From contig JBNGCY010000106.1 of assembly GCA_049975505.1 (NCBI GenBank), positions 1 to 5,512 on the forward strand: 5,512 nt of DNA. Reading direction: 5' to 3'. The position numbers were made by a program, and so were the translations under genes. Positions 1 through 5,512 of this stretch are shown piece by piece; position 1 is the stretch's first letter, and the number at the start of each line of letters is the position of its first letter. The notes under the pieces were generated by a model, which searched no databases, had not been told where the DNA came from, and was given only the letters and a program-made list of their open reading frames with translations. The DNA is from JAIVHC01 sp049975505 (lineage in GTDB: Bacteria; Desulfobacterota; Desulfuromonadia; Desulfuromonadales; Desulfuromonadaceae).

Positions 1-19
1 ATGGATATAGATATAACTG

Positions 20-52
20 AAAGAGCCCGCCGGATTATACTGCGGGCTTTTT
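20..52. terminator. Intrinsic terminator, probably bidirectional
   Basis: A perfect 7-bp GC-rich stem (AGCCCGC at 24-30 with GCGGGCT at 42-48) surrounds an 11-base loop. It can be extended outward by a G-T wobble and A-T pairs to 20/52. On the plus strand it runs into a T tract (48-52); on the minus strand into CTCTTTC. It lies about 24 bases past the stop codon of the comEA-like gene, so it can end that transcript. It could also end a plus-strand gene lying to the left of the window. Confidence 0.8.
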
Positions 53-75
53 CAGTATTGTGAGCGGTTTATTAT

Positions 76-351
76 TTACTCCAGAGTCATGAATTGATTC
101 ATTTTCTCCAGAGATTTTTCACCAATTCCATCTATATTACGCAACTCGTCCAGGGTGGAGAACTGGCCGTGATTTTCGCGGTAGGCAACAATCTTCTCCG
201 CGGTTTTAGGCCCGATTCCTTTGATCTGTTGCAATTGCTCTTCAGTGGCTGTGTTGACATTTACGCTAACAGCACTCAACAGATTTATGGGCGCGCATAG
301 GGTTGCAACTACCAGCAACATTAGAAGTGTACGGGTGAATTTGTGAAACAT
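76..351 (-). CDS. comEA: ComEA-family secreted helix-hairpin-helix DNA-binding protein
   Basis: This is a 91-residue protein with an N-terminal signal peptide or membrane anchor: basic MFHKFTR, then a hydrophobic stretch at about residues 8-27. A compact ComEA-type domain with two helix-hairpin-helix motifs follows. The first has GIGPKTA at about 45-51 and the second GIGEKSL at about 75-81, with the family's typical 'VNVNTATEEQL' opening at about 30-40. Such proteins bind double-stranded DNA without sequence specificity in the periplasm. In naturally competent bacteria they pull incoming DNA across the outer membrane, but short stand-alone versions also occur in species not known to be competent. 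The start is supported by a strong Shine-Dalgarno AGGAGG (357-362) five bases upstream. No other competence gene is in view, so a role in DNA uptake is inferred from family only. Confidence 0.9.
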   Translation of the reverse strand: MFHKFTRTLLMLLVVATLCAPINLLSAVSVNVNTATEEQLQQIKGIGPKTAEKIVAYRENHGQFSTLDELRNIDGIGEKSLEKMNQFMTLE

Positions 352-482
352 TCCTGCCTCCTGTGTTAGGGTTAATAAATTGACAGCAAAGTAGCATGCA
401 GTAATGGCAAAAGTAAATAAAAATAATATTGGCAGCTATTTAATGTTGTTTGTCCTGCGTAAGCACATAGTGGTTAGCAGTT

Positions 483-506
483 TTTTTATATGGCATTTTT
501 ATATGG
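483..506 (+). repeat. Tandem 11-bp direct repeat upstream of the metallopeptidase gene
   Basis: TTTTTATATGG occurs at 483-493 and again at 496-506, a period of 13 bases, about 25 bases before the ygjP-like start codon. Each copy contains a TATATG that could act as a -10 element, but no good -35 match sits at the usual distance. It may be a doubled promoter core, a binding site for a regulator, or simple AT-rich slippage. Confidence 0.5.
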
Positions 507-531
507 TTTGTAGTGTGTATGAGCAGGATTG

Positions 532-1236
532 ATGAAGTTTAAATACTGCATTAATACGGATTTAGAGGTTGAAGTGATCCGAACCGGGCGACGTAAAAGT
601 GCAGAGATAAGAATATGTGATGGATCTGTCAGTGTTCGGGCGCCTGAATTCATGTCGGATGCGCAAATTGATGCATTTCTGCACTCCAGACGCGCCTGGA
701 TAATGAAAAAGCTGACCTTGCAGAAACACATGAAACCACGGGAAATGCACGCGTATGTCAGCGGTGAGATGTTTACTTATCTGGGGAGCACATACCTGTT
801 GCACGTCGTGGATGGTGGGTTTGCACCGGTTGAACTGAAGGGTGGGAATCTGCGGGTGACAGTACCTGGTGGCAGTGGACGAGGGAATCTGGTGCGCAAT
901 GCACTGATCCGTTGGTATAAACAGCGGGCGTATGAAAAGTTGAACCAGAAGGTGGCGCAGTGGGCTCCACAGGTTGGAGCAAATCCGACAAAGGTTGAAA
1001 TAAAGAGTTTCAAAGCGCGCTGGGGCAGCTGCAGCAGCACAGGTGTTGTGCAGTTTAACTGGCGTATAATGCTTGCGCCCAAGCGGATGGTTGAGTACGT
1101 GGTAGTGCATGAACTCTGCCATTTGTTGCAGCACAACCATTCAAAAGCATACTGGCACGAGGTAGAGCGGGTGATGCCCGATTACCGCATATGCCGCGAA
1201 TGGTTCAAGGCCAATGGATGTCGTCTCCAGGTATGA
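532..1236 (+). CDS. YgjP/SprT-type zinc-dependent metallopeptidase (M48-like, PF01863)
   Basis: This 234-residue protein of the YgjP-like family has the expected length. The zinc-peptidase signature HELCH is at residues 193-197. The downstream NHSKAYW segment (from N202) supplies the likely third zinc ligand, H203. The family's conserved RWGSCSSTG block lies just before, at about 163-171. The N-terminal half (about 1-110) is the usual beta-rich part, with the RTGRRKSAEIRI pattern common to the family. No signal peptide or membrane segment is seen, so it should be cytoplasmic; its substrates are not known. ATG at 532 is preferred. A TTG at 529 directly before it is also in frame, but AGGA (525-528) would then touch the start codon. 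The gene stands alone, divergent from the comEA-like gene and convergent with the diguanylate cyclase gene. No restriction-modification genes, which sometimes neighbour this family, are present. Confidence 0.93.
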   Translation: MKFKYCINTDLEVEVIRTGRRKSAEIRICDGSVSVRAPEFMSDAQIDAFLHSRRAWIMKKLTLQKHMKPREMHAYVSGEMFTYLGSTYLLHVVDGGFAPVELKGGNLRVTVPGGSGRGNLVRNALIRWYKQRAYEKLNQKVAQWAPQVGANPTKVEIKSFKARWGSCSSTGVVQFNWRIMLAPKRMVEYVVVHELCHLLQHNHSKAYWHEVERVMPDYRICREWFKANGCRLQV

Positions 1237-1279
1237 CTTCAATTATTGGCAGCCTTGCCCGTTAAACAATATTCTCCAT

Positions 1280-2341
1280 TTAATCCTCAGCATGCAAAAG
1301 CGGCAAGGTAAACTCTTTTGTTTGCTTTCGTTTTTTGTCTTTATACATACGTGAATCCGCGAGCAGTATGGCATCCTTGAGATGGCTGCTACTTCTGGCC
1401 GTTGCTGCGCCGATTGAGAGTTGTAACGACAGCTCTGCATCATCAAAGTGAATTGTTTCGCGGTTCTGGCGAATGCGCAAGAGCACCTTATTAGCGCTTA
1501 TGGTTTGCGGAAGCAAAATCGCAAACTCATCTCCCCCTATGCGTGCGACTACATCCTCCGGGCGGACAGCGTGACGCAAAACCTTTGCAGTAAGCTTGAT
1601 GATCTGATCTCCGGCCGCATGTCCAAATGTATCATTGATCTCCTTAAGCCCATCCACATCCACGATGATGACACTTATGGGATAGCGCCGACTTTCGGTC
1701 AGACGTTCCAGCTCTGCATCAAAAAATGAGCGGTTGAAAAGACCGGTCAGGGCATCATGGGTGTTTAGATAATGGAGTCTTTCTTCATACTGCTTGTGTT
1801 CTGTAATATCTATCAGAGCAAAAAGACACTCCTGCATTGAAGCGGTAGGCACGGCTTCGATGCGTACGATTAAGGGGTGCTTTTTTGCGTTGAGCAGCGC
1901 GACTTCTCCTTCTATTTTGTCCCCGCTGGTAAAGACCTTGTCGAGAAAAGTTGTGAAAATTACTTGATCATCAGCTGTGACAAATTTCCTGAAGGGCAGC
2001 CCAAGCAGCTGGTTATGTTCGACTCCGAGGAGAGCTGCACCGCTAAAATTGACGACTTGAATAATTCCGTCACGTGTGAGGGTAAAGTAACCAACCGGAG
2101 CAAAATCGTAGAGATCAGTATATTTGGCGAGGGACTTTTCCAACGCATCCCTGGTTTGGCGCAACTCGACATTCTGCATTTCCAGTTCGATCTGGTGAAC
2201 CTGCAGTTCGTGAAGAAGACGCTGAGTTTCAGCATCCGTTTGGGAAACATCTTTTTCAGCCCTTTGCTTAAGCAGATGATCTTCTGCCCGACGGCGCAAT
2301 TTATCGGCTTCGCTTAACAGATTTCTGTCAGGTTTCATCAT
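1280..2341 (-). CDS. PAS-GGDEF diguanylate cyclase with N-terminal signalling helix
   Basis: This 353-residue cytoplasmic protein makes c-di-GMP from two GTP. A charged helical region comes first (about 10-70) and contains HELQVHQIELEMQN (44-57). A PAS domain follows (about 72-180, from YDFAPVGYFTL to ALIDITEHK), then a complete GGDEF domain (about 190-340). Active-site residues look intact: metal ligand D228 in VDVDGLKEIND, N236, D245 in FGHAAGD, and the signature GGDEF at 269-273. The product-inhibition I-site RPED (260-263) lies the expected five residues before the signature, so feedback control by c-di-GMP is likely. There is no EAL domain or membrane segment. The start overlaps a weak GGGG ribosome site; a second ATG one codon later has better spacing. 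The gene is last in the minus-strand cluster, 68 bases after the radical SAM gene. Its N-terminal helix closely resembles that of the nearby histidine kinase. The PAS ligand is unknown. Confidence 0.95.
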   Translation of the reverse strand: MMKPDRNLLSEADKLRRRAEDHLLKQRAEKDVSQTDAETQRLLHELQVHQIELEMQNVELRQTRDALEKSLAKYTDLYDFAPVGYFTLTRDGIIQVVNFSGAALLGVEHNQLLGLPFRKFVTADDQVIFTTFLDKVFTSGDKIEGEVALLNAKKHPLIVRIEAVPTASMQECLFALIDITEHKQYEERLHYLNTHDALTGLFNRSFFDAELERLTESRRYPISVIIVDVDGLKEINDTFGHAAGDQIIKLTAKVLRHAVRPEDVVARIGGDEFAILLPQTISANKVLLRIRQNRETIHFDDAELSLQLSIGAATARSSSHLKDAILLADSRMYKDKKRKQTKEFTLPLLHAED

Positions 2342-2409
2342 GGCCCCACGAGTTCTGAAGTTTCAACTCTTTTCCCATCTTCGTCTTTCACCTGCATACG
2401 ATGGATTTT

Positions 2410-3945
2410 TCAGATACAGTTGTTGTTGGTATCTGCACTTTTGCAGCCATCGAACATTCCACATCCTCTGATATTTTCTGCAACCTTGCGGAAATGATAA
2501 CCGTACACTGCATAGCTAATCGCCAGCGGGAAAAGACGGGGTTTGCAGAATAATGACCAGAAGAAGAGTTTCCAGTAATGAAAACGTTCTTTTCCAAATA
2601 CTCCAAGGTACAGCATTGTTTTAAAAAGTGCGCCAAAGTGGCCTTCCTGTATGTGAAAACTAGCCTGTGGGCGGGGGCGATATTCCTTGAAAAGCTGGGT
2701 AACGCGCTGATAGTAGTGCTTGGGATCGTAAATAGTGTCGAGAATTTTCTGGTAACCGGCGATAAGGACTTCGGGTTTCATGTGCGGGATAAAATTTATG
2801 TCAATTGCAGTATTGTCGCCTGTGGAATCATTTAACAGGCGACATTCCCTCTCCAGGCGCCGATAGAGTTTGGTTCCGCGCAGGGCCGAGAGGACACCCA
2901 CCATGGCTGTGACGATGCCGCTTTCCTGGATAAAACGGATCTGCTGATCAAAAATTGACGCCGGATCGCTGTCAAATCCGACAATGAAGCCGCCATGGAC
3001 CTGGAGACCCGCCTGCTGGATGCGTTTGACGGAGGCGAGCAGGTCACGGTTCTTGTTCTGCACCTTATTGCTTTCGGCCAACCCCTCCGCATGGGGCGTT
3101 TCGATGCCGATAAATACCTCTTCGAACCCGGCACTGACCATCAGATCCATCAACTCAGGATCATCGGCCAGATCGATGGACGCCTCAGTGTAGAAATAGA
3201 AGGGATACATCCTGTCCTTCATCCAATCGATCAAGGCGGGTAGAATTTCGCGTTTCAGTTTAGGCTTGTCGCCGATAAAATTGTCGTCGACGAAAAAGAT
3301 CGCACCACGCCAGCCCAGATCATATAGGCTCTCGAGCTCAGCCATGATGCGGTCCAGAGGTTTGCTGCGAGGTTTGCGCCCGAAAAGGGTGGTAATATTG
3401 CAGAACTCGCAGTCAAACGGACATCCGCGTCCGTACTGGATGTTCATGGCTGCATAATCCTTAATTTCCACCAGATCCCACTGCGGGATCGGGGTCTGCT
3501 CTAATTGAGCCCAGCCTTCGACCTTATAGATGCGGCGGGGGGAGTCATGTTGCATATCTTCCAGAAACAAGGGCAGAGTCATTTCTGCTTCGCCCAGGAT
3601 CAGATGGTCTACCTCGTGAAAGTCTTCGTGCGACGAAGTGAATAGCGGGCCACCTGCTACAGTTTTTACCCCCAGGCGTTGGCAACGCTCAATCACCGTA
3701 CAAGCGGATTGGCGTTGGATGGTCATGGCGCTGATAAAAACGTAATCGGCCCAGAGAAGATCGCCGTCTTCGAGGGCACGGACATTGATATCGACAAGAC
3801 GCTTATTCCAGGTTGCAGGTAGCATCGCCGCCACAGTCAATAGCCCCAAAGGTGGGAAACTCGCTTTCCTGCCAATGAATTTCATGGCGTTCCGAAAACT
3901 CCAGAACGTGGCAGGATATTGGGGATAAACAAGGAGAATGTTCAT
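2410..3945 (-). CDS. B12-binding domain radical SAM protein (DUF4070 type)
   Basis: This 511-residue protein has three parts. An N-terminal cobalamin-binding-like domain spans about 1-135 (LLVYPQYPATFWSF, FPPLGLLTVAAMLP, ADYVFISAMTIQ, VAGGPLFT). It lacks the classic DxHxxG motif, having DINVRA at 52-57, as is usual for this radical SAM group. A radical SAM core spans about 165-375 with the 4Fe-4S motif C175-x3-C179-x2-C182 (GRGCPFDCEFCN), followed by FFVDDNFIGDK, FIGIETP and GGFIVGFDSDP. A DUF4070-like C-terminal region runs from about 380 to 490. Family members are typically methylases acting on unreactive carbons; the hopanoid C-2 methylase HpnP is the best-known relative, but the group is broad and the substrate here is unknown. 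The extreme C-terminus carries three cysteines (C495, C501, C510). The start has a GGAG ribosome site seven bases upstream. The gene lies between a histidine kinase and a diguanylate cyclase gene, all in one direction. No hopanoid biosynthesis genes are visible. Confidence 0.94.
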   Translation of the reverse strand: MNILLVYPQYPATFWSFRNAMKFIGRKASFPPLGLLTVAAMLPATWNKRLVDINVRALEDGDLLWADYVFISAMTIQRQSACTVIERCQRLGVKTVAGGPLFTSSHEDFHEVDHLILGEAEMTLPLFLEDMQHDSPRRIYKVEGWAQLEQTPIPQWDLVEIKDYAAMNIQYGRGCPFDCEFCNITTLFGRKPRSKPLDRIMAELESLYDLGWRGAIFFVDDNFIGDKPKLKREILPALIDWMKDRMYPFYFYTEASIDLADDPELMDLMVSAGFEEVFIGIETPHAEGLAESNKVQNKNRDLLASVKRIQQAGLQVHGGFIVGFDSDPASIFDQQIRFIQESGIVTAMVGVLSALRGTKLYRRLERECRLLNDSTGDNTAIDINFIPHMKPEVLIAGYQKILDTIYDPKHYYQRVTQLFKEYRPRPQASFHIQEGHFGALFKTMLYLGVFGKERFHYWKLFFWSLFCKPRLFPLAISYAVYGYHFRKVAENIRGCGMFDGCKSADTNNNCI

Positions 3946-4006
3946 AGAAATGCTCCATAATTTCGCGCTCTGGTGGATGCAGAGAATGTGTTGTAGTGCT
4001 TGTGTT

Positions 4007-4921
4007 TTAAGCGCAAGTGAAAAAGAATGTTGCGCCTATCCCTGTTTCGCTTTCAGCCCAGACCGTACCGCCATGACGCTTGACTATTCGTTCCACAGTA
4101 GCCAACCCGATGCCGTGCCCCTCGTCGCTCGCGCCGGGGAGTTTCTGGAAGGGAAGAAACAACCGCTGGGCTAACTCCATGTCGAAGCCCGGACCGTTGT
4201 CTCGGACAAAACATACCTGTTCTCCGTCCCGGGAGGTCGTGCCGAATTCTATAATCGCCCCCTCCCGTGCGCCGGCATACTTCCACGCATTGCCGATCAG
4301 ATTGACCAGAACTACCCGAAACAGATCCGGATCGCCCTCAACCATGATTCCGGGGGTGATATGAAAGGCGGTGCGACTCTCCGGATGTGTGAGGACCAGA
4401 TCGGCAACTACGTCTTTGACGATGGCACTTAAGGAAATGGACTCACGGCGGAACGCAACCTTAGTGACACTCGAAAATTCGAGCAAGGAGTCGATGAGAC
4501 TGTCCATGCCCAGCGTACCCTGATAAATCTCTTCAAGATATTCCCGGCAGTGCTTCTCAAGCTCTTTGCCGTGCAACTCGCGAATGATCTGGCAGTAACC
4601 GCTGATAGTTGTCAGATACTTGCGTAGATCGTGGGCAACGGTAAAATTGAATGCCTCCAGGTCGACATTGGCACTTTCAAGTTCATCGCGGGCTTCACGC
4701 AATTGCTCATTCTGCATTTGCAATTCGAGCTGATGAATTTGAAGTTCATGTACAAGACGCCGTGCCTCCTCCTCAGTTGGTGGAGTCTGCAATCTTATCT
4801 TGTCCAGGCGCAGTTGTTCTTCGGCCTGATATCGCAGTGTGACGGTTTCCTCGGTCGTATTTCCGGATCTGTCTGCCGTCATGTAGCCTCCAACTGAATC
4901 GCAATTGATCAATTTTGCCAT
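4007..4921 (-). CDS. Cytoplasmic sensor histidine kinase without a receiver domain
   Basis: This is a 304-residue protein. An N-terminal charged helix (about 25-90) holds HELQIHQLELQMQN (58-71). A HisKA dimerisation domain follows with the phospho-acceptor H97 in FTVAHDLRKYLTTISGY. A full HATPase_c domain ends the protein: N box NLIGNAWKY (207-215, N211), G1 box DNGPGF (241-246), G2 box GHGIGL (268-273) and a final GIGATF. The H box lacks the usual proline (HDLRKYL rather than HDLRAPL). No membrane segment, PAS, GAF or HAMP domain is seen, so the helix itself or a partner protein must carry the input. No response regulator gene lies in the window, making it an orphan here. The start has an AAGGA ribosome site six bases upstream. 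The gene begins 52 bases after the BON lipoprotein gene and ends 61 bases before the radical SAM gene, so co-transcription is plausible. Confidence 0.93.
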   Translation of the reverse strand: MAKLINCDSVGGYMTADRSGNTTEETVTLRYQAEEQLRLDKIRLQTPPTEEEARRLVHELQIHQLELQMQNEQLREARDELESANVDLEAFNFTVAHDLRKYLTTISGYCQIIRELHGKELEKHCREYLEEIYQGTLGMDSLIDSLLEFSSVTKVAFRRESISLSAIVKDVVADLVLTHPESRTAFHITPGIMVEGDPDLFRVVLVNLIGNAWKYAGAREGAIIEFGTTSRDGEQVCFVRDNGPGFDMELAQRLFLPFQKLPGASDEGHGIGLATVERIVKRHGGTVWAESETGIGATFFFTCA

Positions 4922-4973
4922 ATATTTTCCTTCTTCAGTGTTTTAGCCACTCTCACATCATGCACAATTCAAC

Positions 4974-5288
4974 CTAACGAACGATCAAGTCGTTTTTTAC
5001 CGAAATCACACCATTAACGTCGCGGGCAATCTCTGCTGCTCTTTCGGCGCTCTGAGAAGAATCTACAAAACCACTAAGCTGAACGACCCCTTTGAAGGTT
5101 TCGACATTAATCTGCAGACTTTTCATATCCGGCTCGGCAAAAATCGCGGTTTTGACCTTGGTGGTAATTACTGTGTCATCGATGTATTCGCCGGTGCCTG
5201 ATTGGGTGCTTGTTGAGGCACATCCCATGAAAGTTGCAATCACGAGCAAGCAAAGCATCAGTTGTACGATACGCTGAAAATTTAACAT
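4974..5288 (-). CDS. BON-domain lipoprotein (OsmY-like envelope protein)
   Basis: This 104-residue protein has a lipoprotein signal peptide: MLNFQR, a hydrophobic core at about 7-19, and lipobox TFMGC with C23 as the expected lipidated residue. A short Ser/Thr/Gly linker leads to one BON domain (about 35-103), recognisable by DDTVITTKVKTAIF, NVETFKGVVQLSGFV and AAEIARDVNGVISVKNDL. BON domains bind phospholipid membranes. The E. coli relatives OsmY and DolP act in stress resistance and outer-membrane integrity. A longer reading frame opens at 5342, but ATG 5288 is chosen. It has a perfect AAGGAG site eight bases upstream and places the signal peptide at the true N-terminus; the longer form would bury it behind 18 hydrophilic residues. 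The gene lies 96 bases after the lmo0937-like gene, consistent with an envelope-stress pair. Confidence 0.93.
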   Translation of the reverse strand: MLNFQRIVQLMLCLLVIATFMGCASTSTQSGTGEYIDDTVITTKVKTAIFAEPDMKSLQINVETFKGVVQLSGFVDSSQSAERAAEIARDVNGVISVKNDLIVR

Positions 5289-5296
5289 TTTTTTAT

Positions 5297-5302
5297 CTCC
5301 TT
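5297..5302 (-). promoter_or_regulatory. Ribosome binding site that fixes the BON lipoprotein start
   Basis: AAGGAG on the minus strand lies eight bases before ATG 5288, inside the longer alternative reading frame that opens at 5342. The upstream ATG has only a weak GAGA-like match. This site is the main reason for choosing the shorter protein. Confidence 0.85.
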
Positions 5303-5311
5303 GGAGTTGGT

Positions 5312-5325
5312 GCCCCTGATGGGGC
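5312..5325. other. Short GC hairpin in the leader of the BON lipoprotein gene
   Basis: GCCCC (5312-5316) and GGGGC (5321-5325) form a five-pair stem with a four-base loop. It sits 10 bases upstream of the BON ribosome site. No T tract follows on the minus strand, so it does not look like a terminator. It might be a processing or stabilising element between two co-transcribed genes. Confidence 0.35.
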
Positions 5326-5384
5326 CATTTGGTTTTTGACATATGGGTTCTCTTTTTCTGCCCCCCTTTATCGGGCTTCTAGGA

Positions 5385-5512
5385 TCATCTGCGTCCCTGG
5401 AGAAAGCCAACCACTACCACGATCAGGGCGATGACCAGCAGCACGTGAATAAACGACCCGAGTGTGTAGCCGCTCACCAGGCCTAGGGCCCAGAGGACTA
5501 AAAGGATTAAAG
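5385..5512 (-). CDS. lmo0937-family small membrane protein (N-terminus beyond window)
   Basis: The frame remains open to the right edge, so the 5' end is missing. The visible 41 residues read LILLVLWALGLVSGYTLG, then SFIHVLLVIALIVVVVG and FLQGRR, ending in TGA at 5385-5387. Two hydrophobic segments (about 1-14 and 20-36) around a conserved GYTLG-xFIHxLLVIA turn, with a basic GRR tail, match the lmo0937 family of roughly 50-residue membrane proteins. Only a few N-terminal residues should be missing. The function of the family is unknown; its members often neighbour stress genes such as BON or CsbD-like proteins. Here it is the first visible gene of the minus-strand cluster. Confidence 0.85.
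   Translation of the reverse strand, partial: LILLVLWALGLVSGYTLGSFIHVLLVIALIVVVVGFLQGRR

Noticed and set aside
380..408. TTGACA at 380-385 as a plus-strand -35 element
   Set aside because: No acceptable -10 element is found at 16-18 bases (TAATGG or AATGGC only), and it lies about 150 bases from the gene.
519..542. Seven-codon ORF (MSRIDEV) overlapping the metallopeptidase start
   Set aside because: It has no ribosome site, is very short, and its overlap with the start region is easily chance.
562..1140. Long minus-strand open frame across the metallopeptidase gene
   Set aside because: It is antisense to a well-supported gene, its translation is low-complexity and family-free, and no ribosome site supports it.
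1248..1259. Small hairpin GGCA-GCCT-TGCC between the convergent metallopeptidase and cyclase genes
   Set aside because: The stem is only four pairs and no T tract follows on either strand, so it cannot be called a terminator.
1877..2317. Plus-strand open frame opposite the diguanylate cyclase gene
   Set aside because: It is a mirror of the conserved PAS and helix coding sequence and shows no recognisable domain.
3968..3984. Inverted repeat CTCTG/CAGAG between the kinase and radical SAM genes
   Set aside because: It is five weak pairs with a seven-base loop and no T tract, close to chance expectation.
5289..5342. Longer N-terminus of the BON protein starting at 5342
   Set aside because: It would place 18 hydrophilic residues before the signal peptide and has a poor ribosome site, whereas ATG 5288 has a perfect AAGGAG.

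Overview
The window looks like a chromosomal segment of a Gram-negative bacterium with medium GC content. Three things point that way: a ComEA-type secreted helix-hairpin-helix protein, a BON lipoprotein with a lipobox, and PAS/GGDEF and histidine-kinase proteins that start with a 'HELQxHQxELxMQN' helix. The style recalls the Desulfuromonadia/Geobacter group or certain environmental Gammaproteobacteria. No marker gene fixes the taxon, so this is a weak inference. No mobile element, CRISPR array, rRNA or tRNA was recognised.

Left part (1-1236): a hairpin terminator at the edge is followed by a small comEA-like gene on the minus strand. An AT-rich divergent intergenic region comes next, holding a tandem 11-bp repeat. 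It leads to a plus-strand YgjP/SprT-type zinc metallopeptidase gene.

Right part (1280-5512): all genes lie on the minus strand. In transcription order they are an lmo0937-family mini membrane protein (cut by the window edge and truncated at its N-terminus), a BON-domain lipoprotein, a cytoplasmic histidine kinase with no receiver domain, a B12-binding radical SAM protein of the DUF4070 type (the broad group that includes the hopanoid methylase HpnP), and a PAS-GGDEF diguanylate cyclase. Gaps are about 50-100 bases and no convincing terminator interrupts them, so they may form one operon. The first two genes belong to families tied to envelope stress. The last three look like two signalling proteins around one cofactor-rich enzyme.

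The most notable signal is that the kinase and the diguanylate cyclase share the same N-terminal helical module. It aligns without gaps over about 56 residues and is still recognisable at DNA level. The two genes flank the radical SAM gene. This suggests a duplicated dimerisation or sensing module with two different outputs in one cluster. A link between envelope stress, lipid or metabolite methylation and c-di-GMP is a hypothesis only.
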